64,000 nucleotides of DNA, taken from assembly GCA_963691815.1 (NCBI GenBank), contig OY829645.1, forward strand, positions 12,898,556-12,962,555, written 5' to 3'. The notes under the pieces were generated by a model that was not told where the DNA came from, made no database searches, and saw only the letters and a program-made list of their open reading frames with translations. Each line of letters opens with the position of its first letter. Position 1 is the first letter of the stretch. The position numbers and the translations under genes are program-made. Shown here piece by piece: positions 30,291-44,400 of the stretch. Source of the stretch: Echiichthys vipera (taxonomy: Eukaryota > Chordata > Actinopteri > Perciformes > Trachinidae).

Positions 30291-32806
30291 TGAAGGTGAT
30301 TTGTTGTCTTCCTCAATGTTCCAATGATAAGTGTAGTTGTACACATGGACAGTAGACATGGCCTTTTGCTTGTAACATGACATGTATCACTGTTTAACTA
30401 ACTAAACTAATGCTCTCCATTGCCATCACAGTACAATTTTAGATTTCCATAAGGAATAGTGACCATCACAACTCAATTACTGCGTTCTTACAGCTAAAAT
30501 TTACCATCTGCAGCTGCATAGAGACGCAAATTAATCATATGCCAGATACAGATTAGATGAGAAAGGGGATAGTCTTGTGTGAGTGGTTGGAAATAAGAGA
30601 AACAGCACCCCAGTTGCAGGAAGAAACATATGGAGGGATTAGTTTAGGTTTACAAGGCAGGGCTCAGAGAACTAATCTTCACAGTACATTTGCTGAGTGA
30701 AAAGTTTAATTGCAGCACATATTTGGACTGTGGTTCTCTTATTGAAGTTAGCACTTCATCAATTCAGAATATAACTGGGACTTTCATTCTCATTACACAT
30801 ATCTTTAGTAGATTTGTTACAGTCATCTGTATATTCAGGTTAAGAGGCCCTTGATGAATTTCACGTGCAGTCCAAGCCCTCTTTCACTCCACTTCCCTTC
30901 ATTGGTTAATTGTTTCATTTCTGCCCCTATGGTGTCAGCTAGAGCAGGGATGGAAGAAGTGTAAGCAGAGAGTAAAATGCTAAGAAAATGAAAGAAGAGA
31001 AAAAAAAAACCCTGCAGGTTATTTTTTGTGTGTCACAACCATTATAAGTCAACAGTGGTGCTCCTAGCGTGCTGAGTAAATGGGGGCCCTCAGTGGGGGG
31101 GCCTTCCCCATGGATAAGCCAGTGTGAGAGCTGAGAAGCCAAGCATCTCCTGCTGCAATTAAAGATCAGCCCATCAATAAATGATGAATGTCAAACGCAG
31201 CATGATGTTTGGCCTGGTAAGCATGGCTAGTATCCTATGTAGATTCATGGTCACAGCAGGGTAGGGAACAAGGGGTGGCATGGTGGAAACGCAGACAGAG
31301 GAGACAAGAAGATCTTAAGAGAACCCTGCTGCAAATGTCACTTCGTCCTTTTCAACACTTCTCGGAATGTGGCAGCGGACATTCAAGATGCAGCGGCAGC
31401 TGTCATTTCTTAAGCCATCCGCTGACATTTGGGATTCTGGGCCACTTGGTTCACGCCAGCACAGGAAGCAAGATGGAGCACAGGGGGTGTTCTTTATCAG
31501 CCAAGGACACAGTGGGAAGGATCATTCAGGATGATCGCTGTGGTCACATCAACACATCACCACAGTAGCACCAGACAGTGTTTCTGCAACCCTTTTATGA
31601 ACTTACAAAGATTAAAGGAAAGGGCAGAACATCTGTGAACAATTGGACGTGTGCCACCATGTCAAATACATAACTGTGTTTTAGCTCTGATTACAATTTT
31701 GCTTCACTGCCAAAATGGGCATTATTGGTATCGCTATTGCATGACTAACTGGCCTTCTCAAGGTTGTGGGAAGGGTTCCTTCTTCTGCCAATTTTACCAG
31801 CTGGAGCTAAGTGAGAGTGAGTCAGAGTTATTATTGTTTTAGAAGCTCTCTGAGTGTAATCAAAGTCCACAGTGGTCCACACTCACTGGGTAGTGTTACT
31901 TCATGCTCGGTCCAACAATAAAAGCATTCCTGTCCACTTTGATTACACAGTCAGTGTGCAAAACACTGCTGACATGTAGTCTTTATCATCAGCTTTTCAA
32001 AGTTACATGAGCCTCCAGCCACATGGAAAAGATGCAGGAATATCTAAGTTCATAATGGGTACATTTTCTATCGCCTGTTGTAATGTTAAGCTATGTCCAT
32101 ATTGCTCTTGCAAAATATTACATGGTCTCCTTGGTGGGAACACATCTAACTTCCTACACTTTTTTAAAATCCAGAGAATCATTCAAAAATGATTACAAGC
32201 TGACAAAGGCAGTCCTTGATTCCTGTAAAGTAGACATTTTAAAGACATATTTCACCATTAGGGTTGATAAATAGTGGCAACATTAATTTTTCATCTGTTA
32301 AATGTTTATGTAAAGATAATTGTGATGCATGTGTCCCATTTTTCACATTGCTGTTATTAGAAAACATGAAAATGCACCAAATAAAAAGGGAAATTATATT
32401 CTTTTCTGTTTTACTGTGGAAATAATATTGTGAGTCTGTAAAAGATAAAACACCCCTTTCAAAGGTGTTGGTTTTTAATGTTGTGATTAGAAGGATAAAA
32501 GAGTGGTTGTGCATATGTAAATCGCAAAGGTGAATGAGTTTTCCACTCTTGCAGATCATTTTATATGCACACCTTCTGGTTCCTTTTGTCACTTTAAAGT
32601 TAAAGCAGCAGCGGCTGTTTGCTGTAAATGACCATCAGATCAACTTTAACAGTATTGCTTTCTGATGTCTCTGTAATATTTTAAATTTAAGTGTGACATG
32701 ATCTTATTAAAGCCATTAGGCTTCAGTTCATACTGTGCCGATGTATGTGAGTGAAATCTATTAGAGCCACATGTCAAGTCAAGCGATTATCTGTAGAAAC
32801 AGGATG
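30291..32806. other. TE-poor non-coding DNA
   Basis: No domain, repeat or exon with splice sites recognised on either strand over 2.5 kb. Likely intergenic or intronic. Confidence 0.5.
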
Positions 32807-32821
32807 AAGCCGTACCCTCCT

Positions 32822-33176
32822 CCTCCGTACTTGTCGTTTATTTATTTATACACAAGCGGTTATTGTTTGTTTGTTTGTTGGAATTGTTGGTTTTGTTGAG
32901 CGTATTAAAAAAATAATAAATTAATAAATAAATACATTAAAAAAAAAAGTAAAAAATAAATAAAAGAAACAGGATAAACAGGAAGTAAGAAAACCTATAG
33001 TATAGATACTAAGTGGAGAAGGGGTAGGAATTAATAAGCTTATGCTTCTTCCTGCTCCTTTTCAAACATACAAAGTGTTTTTAATGACTCGTGTTTCAAG
33101 TGTAATTTATTTTTTTTCATATGTTTGAAATAAAGCATTCATTCATTCATTCATTCATTCATTCATTCATTCATTC
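32822..33176 (+). mobile_element. LINE 3'-end insertion with 15-bp target duplication
   Basis: 355 bp between exact copies of AAGCCGTACCCTCCT (32807-32821 and 33177-33191). The body contains aataagcttatgcttcttcc, tgctccttttcaaacataca and tatgtttgaaataaag followed by (CATT)n to 33176, a 3' end I know from teleost LINEs. The perfect target duplication and tail show insertion by target-primed reverse transcription. Confidence 0.8.
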
Positions 33177-33191
33177 AAGCCGTACCCTCCT

Positions 33192-34617
<1,426 letters not shown>

Positions 34618-34721
34618 CTCACCTATATAAATTGGTTTCTGAGCATCCACACGCTCTCTGTCCTCTTTGAGTTGCTGGTTTGTTTGAGCTTTGGTTATTT
34701 AGCCTTTTGTTTCTTAAATGA

Positions 34722-34755
34722 ACACACAGACACACACACACGCACGCACACACAC

Positions 34756-34814
<59 letters not shown>
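34722..34814. repeat. (CA)n microsatellite
   Basis: About 93 bp of CA, in the inverse sense to the TG tract 104 bp upstream. Confidence 0.98.
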
Positions 34815-34815
<1 letters not shown>

Positions 34816-36636
34816 TACTGATGAACTGTCTAACATGGTTAATGTAGTTTATATAAATAAAGTTATGTTTACTACTTTAAAAGTCATGTGTGGTCTCCAT
34901 CTTTTGCCATGCCCTTGAGCCAGATCGTGACAACAGCGATGCTATGAAATGACAGTGGGAGATTTAAGCTGTCACTGGTCATTGTTGCTTCAGCCATTGT
35001 GTCTCTGTCAGCTATCTGTGGTTTCTGTCCGTCAGCAGGAACAGGACCATGACTGAAGCCCTGCAAACTGAATCAAAGCTCTGTGTGCACTGGATTGACA
35101 GATAGCTGTAAACACCCTCGAGCAATAGCACTGGGGTATGATGTGCTTACAAGCGCAGATATACACAAAACCCCACAGAGACTCCCAGTCAGTTATCAGT
35201 GGTGTGTGGTGATTTGGGACACTAGATCAATTTTGAGACTTCTTATCTGAACATATGACATCCTATGAATTTATTTACAAATGGCTATGCAATTGAAGCA
35301 AACAACAAAATCTTTGGTGTGAAATTTCATTTTGTGAGAAACGACAGTCATAAATTGCAAGCTGTTTTTCATTATGGAATCTCTGGAAAGTTAATTGAAC
35401 ACAACTCAGATAGCCTACATGATGCCCTATAACTCTCCATCACTTCATCAAAAGATCTTGATCCCTTTCAAAGCAAGGCCAGTGCTGCAGAGATCAAGAC
35501 AGGGCAGAGGAGAAACCATATAAATCTAGCTACACCCATCTGCCGCAAGGATGAGCTCTGATTAACCACAACCTCCGAAGTGTGTCATCTCTCTGCTTCA
35601 AAGGAAAGTGTGCAGAAAGACAGGGAATAAATGTGAAAATAAAGAGGATCTAGAGCAGAAATCCTAAAAATGCCCATAGCTCCTAGAATGTAGTATAAAA
35701 CCATAGCATCACACATTTGTGACGCTTTTTACAAGTCACATTTTTTGCCACTTGATGAGGAGTGTGCCTTGTCAACCCAGGAGTCTCCCCTGACTTGTCA
35801 CACCTTCCTAGCCTTGCCAACTGCCAGGGCAAATGAGATGGTCGGTTGATCTCCTGGAGGGTTTGTATTACTTCATGCAACCGAGAAGCTCCACTGCTCT
35901 TTCTCAGCTGCGCTATTGAGGGAAGTGTTTATGTGGCGATCAGGGTTTAACTATGCCCTCAGTTGCCTGAATATGTGTAGCTCTCTCGCCACCAGATGTA
36001 GCTGCCATCTGTATGGTGTCAGCAGTCTCAACATTTTCTGCTGTGTCATTGTTAACAGTGGCAGCCTAGCAAGTTTGTCCCTTGGGCTATGATTTTAAAA
36101 TCAGTTAATTTTACATGTACAGAGGGTGACACAGACTAATAAAAATATTATTAACCTGACAGTGGTAACATAAATTAAGGGGCTTAAAGAACAAAAACGT
36201 CTTCTAAGACCATGTCACCCACCTCCCACGGCAAAAACTTGCTTGTTTGGACTTTGCAATGGAGCAACAACACTGGTCATTGAAAAATTGGAAGAAAGTT
36301 TTATTCTGACGAGAAAGAAATGTAACCTGGACGGTGCTGATGGCTTCTACTTTACTGAACTGACAAGGATCTCCCACTGGAGATATTTTCCACAAGGAAC
36401 ATAGGAGCAGGCTCCATCAGGATCTCAGAGCTTTTTCCCTCAATAGAACAATGGAGCTTCAGGTTGTGCAGGGGCGTCAAACGGCAGCTGGCTATGAGAT
36501 CTGCGGGCATCTGAGGGCCCCCCGTCTGTGCGCTGTCTCATGATCATCGGGCCGCAGCCAGCACTAGCAAGGGCCCCAACCTGGGTGAAAGATCTGCCCG
36601 CGTTCCCACGGACAGCCCACCAGATCCCCAGACCCA
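34815..36636. other. Non-coding, no repeats recognised
   Basis: No domain or element recognised until the poly-C tract. The last 200 bp are GC-rich. Confidence 0.45.
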
Positions 36637-36637
36637 G

Positions 36638-36666
<29 letters not shown>
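36638..36666. repeat. Poly-C run, 29 bases
   Basis: Pure C homopolymer, so G-quadruplex or i-motif formation is possible. Length is likely unreliable in any assembly. Confidence 0.9.
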
Positions 36667-36668
<2 letters not shown>

Positions 36669-37120
36669 GTCCACCGCTCGACCCCCCCGTCCCACAACCC
36701 CTAGGATCCCCCAAGAAATTTCAAAGGGCCGTCTCACTGCGTCCAACCCCGGCAGCGATGCCGTGCGAGAGGCCCCGCCCATGCAGCTCAACAACCCTGC
36801 CACGCCCAAAGACAGAAACCCCCCTACTACTCTCCTTCCAGGAAGTGTCCTCAGGATCGTCAGGAATAATGGTGATTCTATTGCTAATAAAAGCCAGCAG
36901 TGGGTCCCAGGTTTTGTGGAATGCCTCCAGAGATCCCCTCTGTGAAAACCTTAACCTCTCAAACATTGCAAAATGTAACTTATCCAACTATTATGAGTCA
37001 GTGGAGAAACATGTTTCCATTTAAGGAGAATGTTACGTCTGGCGAGAAGGGTGGTAAAGGCCACGACACGTTGTGTAGTAATGGGCAGATTTTTAGACGG
37101 TGGAAGCCCAAAAAGAGCAG

Positions 37121-37760
37121 TCAGGGGATTTGGTTCCAAATTTGTGTTAAGAGCCTGTTTGAGGGTTTGAAATATATCGGACCAAAATTCAGCAAGCTTC
37201 GGGCACATCCGGAACATGTGTGTGGTCGGCTGGGGACTGTTATGATATGTTTTTTGATATGGGCTGGTTTATTTTTCCAGATAAGGGCGTTAAGCTTTTG
37301 TTCTAGGTTCGTGAAGAACAATTTGTTAAGACAAATTGGGAGGTGTTGAAAAAGGTACAGAACCTTTGGTAAAATGACCATCTTAATAAGATTAACCAGG
37401 CATGCAAGGGACAGTGTAAGGCCTGCCCATCTAGACAAGTCTGACTTGCATTTATCCAATAGCGGATGGAAGTTCTTTTGAAAAAGGTCCCTGAAGGAGC
37501 TGATAACACCCCTAAATACTGGAAACCCTCATCAGCTGTTTTAAAGGGGAATATGGATTGTGGGAGTGATCTCGCCAAGTTGTTGACAAAGAATAATTCA
37601 CTTTTCTGAATATTCCATTTATACCCCAATAGGTGTCCAAACTGATTAAGGATTGATAAAACTGGGGGGAGGGAGGTTGTGGGGTTGGAAATAAATAAGA
37701 GAAGGTCATCGGCATATAAGGAGAGTCTGTGGACCAGGCCAAAACGAGTGATGCCTTCAA
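37121..37760 (-). pseudogene. L1-like RT, catalytic box to C-terminal region
   Basis: Overlapping frames give LSLYADDLLLF (37700-37725), NQFGHLLGYKWNIQKSELFF, FQYLGVLSAPS, and LVNLIKMVILPKVLYLFQHL, the usual L1 succession around and after the active site. Each block is in a different frame, so at least three frameshifts. Confidence 0.75.
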
Positions 37761-37882
37761 ACTATTTCTGGTTCCTAAGCCAGATGGCTAATGGCTTGAT
37801 GGCTATGTTGAACAACAAGGGTGAGAGCGGGCAGCCCTGCCGGGTTCCACTCGTGAGAGGGAACCATGCTTAACGGACACTG

Positions 37883-38387
37883 TTAGTGTTTACAGATGCA
37901 GAGGTTAGATGTACAGCCAAATTTCTCCAAAATATAAAATAGGAAGCCCCACTCTACCTGGTCAAAGGCTTTCTCCACATCTAGCGCCACTACGACCTCA
38001 GGAGTGTCCGATCCATGGGAGACTATAATGTTGAGCCGCCTTCTGGTGTTGAAGAATGGATGTCTCCCTAATATGAAGCCTGTCTGGTCTAGTGAAATTA
38101 TCAATGACATCGGACCCTAGAGGAGGAGGGTGAGGACCTTAGCAAGGGTCTTACAATTTATGTTTAAAAGTGAGACCGGTCTGTAGCTGCCACGTGAAGT
38201 AGTGTCCCTGTCTTTCTTCATGCACCTCCAACAGAGAGATGGGTCTACGTAGCTCCCTAGTGATATTTATATCAATCCGAGGGTACGTTAAGCAGTCTAA
38301 GAGGTTTGGGGTTGCCGCAGTAATTGTGTTGCATTCAGAAGTATATAATGTTGTGTAAAAATCCGAAGAAGACTTGTTGATCTTCAC
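37883..38387 (-). pseudogene. L1-like RT fingers
   Basis: SSSDFYTTLYTSECNTITAA (38151-38387) is the linker before RT; QTGFILGRHPFFNTRRRLNI then VVVALDVEKAFDQVEWGFLF (37883-38110) carries the first catalytic Asp. Sequence between the two pieces is missing a substantial part of RT. Confidence 0.75.
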
Positions 38388-38519
38388 TGGGTCGGAAGTG
38401 TGGCTACCGTCTGGTAGTTAAATTTTAGAGATTAGTCTGGAAGCACTAGCTGTACGGGCCTGCTGCGCCAGGAGTCTCCCCGCCTTTTCACCCTGCTCAA
38501 AAAAGTTTTGTTTGGGTTG

Positions 38520-38882
38520 TCATAGCTGTCTCTCCACTACGCGCGTCATTAAAAGGCTGTGTCTCAAATGTAGTAGTAGCCGTTTCTTATATAGAGGGCG
38601 GAATGGAGAGGTGGAGTAAGTTTCATCGAGAATCTTTAAAATTACTATCCTACAGTAAGTGTGAGCTGAACCTCCATGAATTGTATTTATGAATTTATGA
38701 ATGATGATAGCTGCCCCTCTAACTCTATCTGTAAGTTTTGAATGGAATAAGCGGCTCATCCACGCCCTCTTAATACGTTGGTTGTCAGCTGATTTGAGAT
38801 GTGTTTCCTGCAGAAACATCTCATCCCCCCTAAGGTGCTGTAACTGTGTCAGGACCTTGCCGATTTTGATCACGTTGTTCAC
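38520..38882 (-). pseudogene. L1-like endonuclease fragment
   Basis: Reads VLTQLQHLRGDEMFLQETHL, the conserved Q-E-T block with catalytic Glu, followed by RLFHSKLTDRVRGAAIIIHK. The second half of the endonuclease is out of frame or lost. Confidence 0.7.
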
Positions 38883-38994
38883 TACCTTAGTATTTCAGGA
38901 AATCAGACGCACTCCAGTACCTGTCTTTACTGCATTAGCCACTGGAACAATAATAATAAGTTAGAATGACACTTCATGACCTTAAAGTAATCTG

Positions 38995-39340
38995 TCATAG
39001 TGGGGGAAACGAGTGGGGAGGAAGGGTAAAAAGAAGAAAAAAAAAGAGGCCCAAACGCACATAAAACAGATCAAATACAACATAAAATAAGATAACAATG
39101 TGACCAATCTGAGGGCTACTCCCATAGAAAAAACACATTCTGGTCGGACACTGTGGCATGGACGTGGTCCAGCTTTCCTCTGAGCGTTGAAATGGAGGCT
39201 TTGAACTTGGCAGAGAGGACTTCACGGTGATCCAAGAGGTTAGTAATGGCCGCCATGCTAATCTCGCCACCTGCCTCCTCTGCAGGGCTAGTCTTCCCCC
39301 CCTGGTCTTTTACAGTCTGTCTGGTCGAATGTGACGGCAT
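38995..39340 (-). pseudogene. L1-like ORF1 N-terminal fragment
   Basis: Reads GKTSPAEEAGGEISMAAITN, LLDHREVLSAKFKASISTLR and GKLDHVHATVSDQ. Charged and helical, typical of the coiled-coil N-terminus of L1-like ORF1 proteins. The RRM and C-terminal domain are absent. Confidence 0.5.
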
Positions 39341-39529
39341 ATTTAGATGGTGTATGTGTATGTGGTGTATGTTAAACGAGACGAATATTCCTATTGCTTT
39401 GACTTTCGGGGTCCTGAAACGTAAAAATTATCTTGCTAAAATTACGGGAGCAAGACTCGATCCGTGTCTACTCCATCTCAGCAAAACCGGAAGTCCCGGC
39501 ACAACAATTCTGTGTTAGCATGCTAGAAA

Positions 39530-41458
39530 CCTTCCTTTTCTCTCTAAAATCCTCGAGAAATTAGTCGCTAATCAGCTGTGTGACTTTTTACATAATAATG
39601 AGTTATTTGAGGACTTCCAGTCAGAATTTAGAATGAATTATAGCACTGAGACAGCACTGGAACGACCTTCATATAGCTTCAGACAAAGGACTTGTCCCTG
39701 TACTTGTTTTACTAGATCTTAGTACTGCCTTCGACAGTATTGACATTTTATGACATCTAATTGGCATTTTATGGAACTGCATTAAGCTTGTTTAAGTCTT
39801 ATTTATCAGATAGATCTCAGTTTGTACATGTTAATGGCAAATCCTCCATACACACTCCTCAAACACAAGTTAGTTACAAAATCCCTCAGGGTTCTGTTCT
39901 TGGACCAATTGTAATCACCTCATATATGCTTCCCTTAGTAAATATTATAAGGAAGCACTAAATTTTCATTGTTATGCTGATGATACACAATTATATTTGT
40001 CGATCAAACCAGAAGAAACCGATCAGTTAGATAAACTTCAAATGTGCATTGAGGAAATAAAAAGCTAGATGACCTGCAATTTTCTGATAAAAACTAAAAC
40101 TGAAGTTATTGTACTTGGCCCGAAGGCCTCCGAAACTCAATAGCTAAAGATGTTCTTACTCTGGATAATGTTGTGTTGTCCTCCAGCACCACAGTAAGGA
40201 ATCTGGGTGCTATTTTTGATAACAGGATATGTCCTTCGATTCTCACATAAAACTAACGACAAGGACTGCATATTTTCACCTGCGTAATATTGCAAAATTA
40301 GGAACATTGTGTCTCAGAAAGATGCAAAAAAACTAGTCCATGCATTTGTTACTTCTAGGCTGGACTACTGCAACTCCTTATTATCCGGCTGCTCCAATAA
40401 GTCTGTTAAGAGTCTCCAGTTGGTCCAAAATACTGCAGCTTGTGTACTAACTAAAATCAAATCGCAGAGAACTAGTTCTCCTGTATTAGCTTCTTTGCAC
40501 TGGCTACCTGTAAAATCTAGAATAGAATTTAAAATCCTTCACCTTACCTACAAAGCTCTTATTGGTCAGGCTCTGTCGTATCTTAAAGCGCTCATAGTAC
40601 CGTATTACCAGACTAGATCGCTGCGCTCTGAGAATGCAGGGCTACTCGTCATTCCTAGAGTCTCCAAAAGTAGAATGGGAGGCAGAGCCTTCAGCTACCA
40701 AGCTCCTCTCCTGTGGAACCAGCTCCCAAGTGTTATTTGGGAGGCAGACAATGTCCCCATAATTAAGAGTAAACTTAAAACTTTCCTCTTTGATAAAGCT
40801 TACAGCTAGGGCTCACAAGCCCTTAGCTATGTTGTTATTTTTAAGCTGATTTTGTTCTGCTTAATGATGCTGCTATAGGCCTAGTCTGCCGGGGGATAAT
40901 CCTTTTGCTGATACTCTAAGCTTATATCCTGTCCGTATCATTTATTTCTCATCAACGCATGTAACTAATTCAACTCCATGTTTGCCACCATAATCATTAT
41001 CATTGTTGTGTTCTGTCACTCTAGCTATGCCTGTTTCTTGCTGTTCTGCTGTATTAACTGCCATAACTTGTAAGTCATATTCACATTGCTTTATCACTAT
41101 GGTCACTGTTACTTTGTGGCTGCTTGCACCTCTGGTAGTGTCTCTGTATGTCTTTGTGTCTGTCTTTGTCTCTCTCTGTCGATCTGTCCGTCTTTTCTCT
41201 CTTTCTTTCTCCTTTTCTTCCTCCCCAACCGGTCAAGACAGATGGTCGTCCCCCATAGAGCTGGGTCTGTCTGACGTTACTGTCTGTTATAGGGAAGGTT
41301 TTCGTTGCCACCGTACTCTACGGAGGAATTGTTGGGTCCATGTAAATCATAAATAAGTCATGGAGTGTGGTCTATACCTACTCTTTAAAGTGTACTGAGA
41401 TAACGTTTGTTATGATTTGGCACTATAAATAAAATTGAACTGAATTGAATTGAATTAA
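39530..41458 (+). mobile_element. L2-type (Maui-like) LINE, 5' truncated
   Basis: Plus-strand RT from ILEKLVANQLCDFLHNNELF (39540) through LLDLSTAFDSID, KIPQGSVLGPI, YADD at 39973-39984, then LKPEETDQL-like text, VRNLGAIFDN and the C-terminal region at 40309-40809. The 3' UTR ends gatttggcactataaataaa, then attgaactgaattgaattga, the tail typical of L2/Maui LINEs. Several stops break the RT. No endonuclease. It directly abuts the 5' end of the minus-strand L1-like element. Confidence 0.85.
40309..40809 (+). pseudogene. L2 LINE C-terminal region
   Basis: 166 codons open to a natural stop. SQKDAKKLVHAFVTSRLDYC, NSLLSGCSNKSVKSLQLVQN, SPVLASLHWLPVKSRIEFKI, GGRAFSYQAPLLWNQLPSVI and KLKTFLFDKAYS form the well-known C-terminal signature of L2-clade LINEs. 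Full length for this region. Confidence 0.85.
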
Positions 41459-44400
41459 CAAGCTGAAAACACACCAAGAAGCAGCGAAGTGCGCCCTTTG
41501 GCAAGCAGCCATGCAATGTCTATTAAAACCAGCTTTGGCCACTCCTTGCGCAAACAAAACATTCTAAGTAGTTCAATCCACGCTCCATCTACGCTCCACC
41601 TCTTTGCCTATTTTTGGATTAGCCTGGAGTTATGTGGCGTCAAGATACTGTCAAGATGGTAAAGGCCACTTTGAGCTTAATTTTTGGCTCTTCAGAAACC
41701 CATGGGCGATATCACAGAGACTGCGTCCATATTCTGTATGTCATTTGGTTCACACTAACATTTTCTAAGTAGCACATAGGCTAAACACAAAGTGTAACGG
41801 AGGCTGATGGGAATGCCATTAGATATGCATTTATTTGCTCATAAATCAGCATACCTTTCAACTTATTCTGATGCTATGAGTGCTTGGAGAAAGATGCATT
41901 AGTGTACACTTCCGTCCACAGTAGGTTGTATTACCACTGGAGGGTGGAAATTTTTAGATTTTTATACACAATGGCTTTAAATCCTTCAGTGATTCAGAGG
42001 GAAACATAAATAAATGTAAAAACTTACATAACGTATAATAAATACTGTGTGGATTTATAGTAAATTAACATTCAAGCAGCTGACTGCAGTTTTACCTTAG
42101 TCCCAAAAAAATGAACAAAGGGACTCCGTATGAATTTTGGTACATTGTGATCTAAATCTGTGTTCGGCAACCCTCCGCCCACACACACACACTTTCCCTA
42201 GACTCATCTAATCTCATTTATTGCCGGTGCAATCCCTTTGATTTTGGGACACAAATGAGTGACGAAGCTACAGTCTTACACTATCGTCAGTCATTCATTG
42301 TCTCTCTCACTCTCTCTACACACACTCTCTCGCAAAAGATACACACTTACAAATACACAAACACAATGGATTTGCAGAGGAACATAAATCAAGGACAGTC
42401 TCTTCCGCCCAGAAGCCTTCAGGCTCTGTGGGGCAGTGCTAGTGGAAAGGGCAATGTGACTGGCTTTCCAAGTGAAGTCTCTGCCTTTGGCTCGGTCTGG
42501 CTACTGTAAGCATGTTAAAGACAAAAAAAAAAAAAAAGAATACAAGTGCTGCTCATCACAGCAGACACTACTAAAAGAGGGACAGATGGACCTGTGAGGC
42601 TGAGATTAAGTGAACATCTGTTTCCTGTGTAACTCTCTGGCTAGAAACAACAAGACTACCGCTGTTATAGCAAGGCCAAGGCTTCTAACATTATGTCGAT
42701 GGTGGTTATACATGTTTAGAGGAATATAGGCATCAGCAAAGGAAACAAGCACATAGCCTGATCTATATTTATTGTCTTTAATTTAACTGCTTCAAAGAAA
42801 CGCATTTGAGGCTTGATTTAATCATCTAATTTAGCTTTATGTTCCGGCAAAAAGGATCAACTTCCATAACAGAGAGCCGAGTCCCATCCAGTCGCATCCT
42901 ACAAACAGTCCATATTGGTTTCTTTTATCAAGATTTAACTCGGAACAGCCCAACACAACATGTTATGTCCAACAAAGGTAGTTAGCAGTAACAAAGTGTA
43001 GTAACTATTAAATAATTTAAACAATAAAAAATAGCTTCAAATGTTGTTTGCCACCCAAACAAGTTAACAGTTGGCACATCTATGATAGATTGTGGTTTAC
43101 TGGCTTACCATGTTGTCATTTTTATCCAACTCAATCCTAACCTCCATACTTTCAGGCCCAAAACTGTGCATAACTCATGTTATTATTAATTTTGTTGCTA
43201 CTTTGCCTTCAGGTTGCTTTGACAAACGGAATGTTATTTTACATTTAGTTATGAGGATTTATTGTTTCTTGTGATGTTGCAGCAGATTTTCTTTTTTTTA
43301 ACATAAAAATAAAACTGTCAGATGGTGTTTTTGAGTGTGTGTGAATTTAATCAAACTGGAAATGCTGGCTTGTGTGCATTAAAAGAGCTAAATCTCTACA
43401 GGATTGACATGCATTTTGAAAATGTTCCGTTGATTACATTATTTGGAAGCACGGCATATCTCCATTATGAATAATGCAGTAACCTTTCACATTGACACAT
43501 AGAGAACGGTTTAGCACAAGGTTCATGCGTTTTATTTCCTATTGACACTCTGCTGGGAGAGTGGGTCAAAAACGCTGCTGAGAGCCCATTGTGAAGATGT
43601 CACACATTCGGTGATGGCAGAAGTCCCATGCAACATGCAAAAATAGATCTGTGTTGATTGACAGACTGAAAAACAAGCAGGGATATCCATTGAGAGCTGT
43701 TATTCACATATTTAATTAAGAGTCCACGTTGTAAATGTCTGTGAATGCTCTTGAAGTATACAGGATGTACAGTACTTTAGGACAAGCTGTATCACACGTA
43801 GCTCTAAGAGTTTATGAGGACACATTTACATGAGTTGTGTCTCCTGATGCCGGAACGTGGAAGTCACATGAAGCCTCATGACCTTGTCAGCTGCCTCTGG
43901 GACAGGTTGATTGACAGGCCTTTCTCTCTGACAGCTGCCTCCCAGACCCCAGCAGCTGATGCAAAATAATGGTCTCTCCTAGATGGGAACAAGAAATGTC
44001 CCGGCGTATTTTATCATTTTGGCGTGAGCTTTGTGGATGGGAGGATGGTCTACAAGTTGTCGGTGTGGACCACATCACCACTCACATCACAGGAAAACCA
44101 CCGCTTTAGTGTTATGACAAGCAAAAAATAAATCCCAGCTATTACATCAGTCAAAGGTCAGCCTCTCCTAGCCATATCTGCTACATCTGAGGCCAGGGAG
44201 TAAGTAATGTTTTAACCCAGCCATGCATCATCTGCTATGTTTTGATTTCCATCTTAGGCAGCAAATACAAAGCCATTTCTACTAAGCCACGAACAGGCCG
44301 ATCTTTAAGTGTTTCAGTTTTTTGTTGGAGGCCTGTAAGAACAAATTGGCAAACAGTTCAATCATACTGAAGACTTCTGATAGTGTATTTTGCAGCACTT

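Larger units (their letters stand above)
36720..39510 (-). mobile_element. L1/Tx1-like LINE, internally deleted
   Basis: Minus strand, 5' to 3' from 39.5 to 36.7 kb. A 5' UTR-like end (ggaagtcccggcac region) is followed by an ORF1-like start (39116-39340), AP endonuclease piece (38520-38882: MFLQETHLKSADNQRIKRAW), RT fingers (about 37883-38110: TGFILGRHPFFNTRRRLNII, VVVALDVEKAFDQVEW), YADD at 37705-37716 (out of frame with neighbours), VLPKVLYLFQHLPICLNKLF (37121-37459), and a 3' end like that at 19.1-19.5 kb (36721-36987). Most of ORF1, part of the endonuclease and pieces of RT are deleted. Many stops and frameshifts. A GC-rich, poly-C-containing stretch adjoins its 3' end. Confidence 0.8.

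Noticed and set aside
32239..32592. 117-codon minus ORF
   Set aside because: No domain, low-complexity composition, no splice context.
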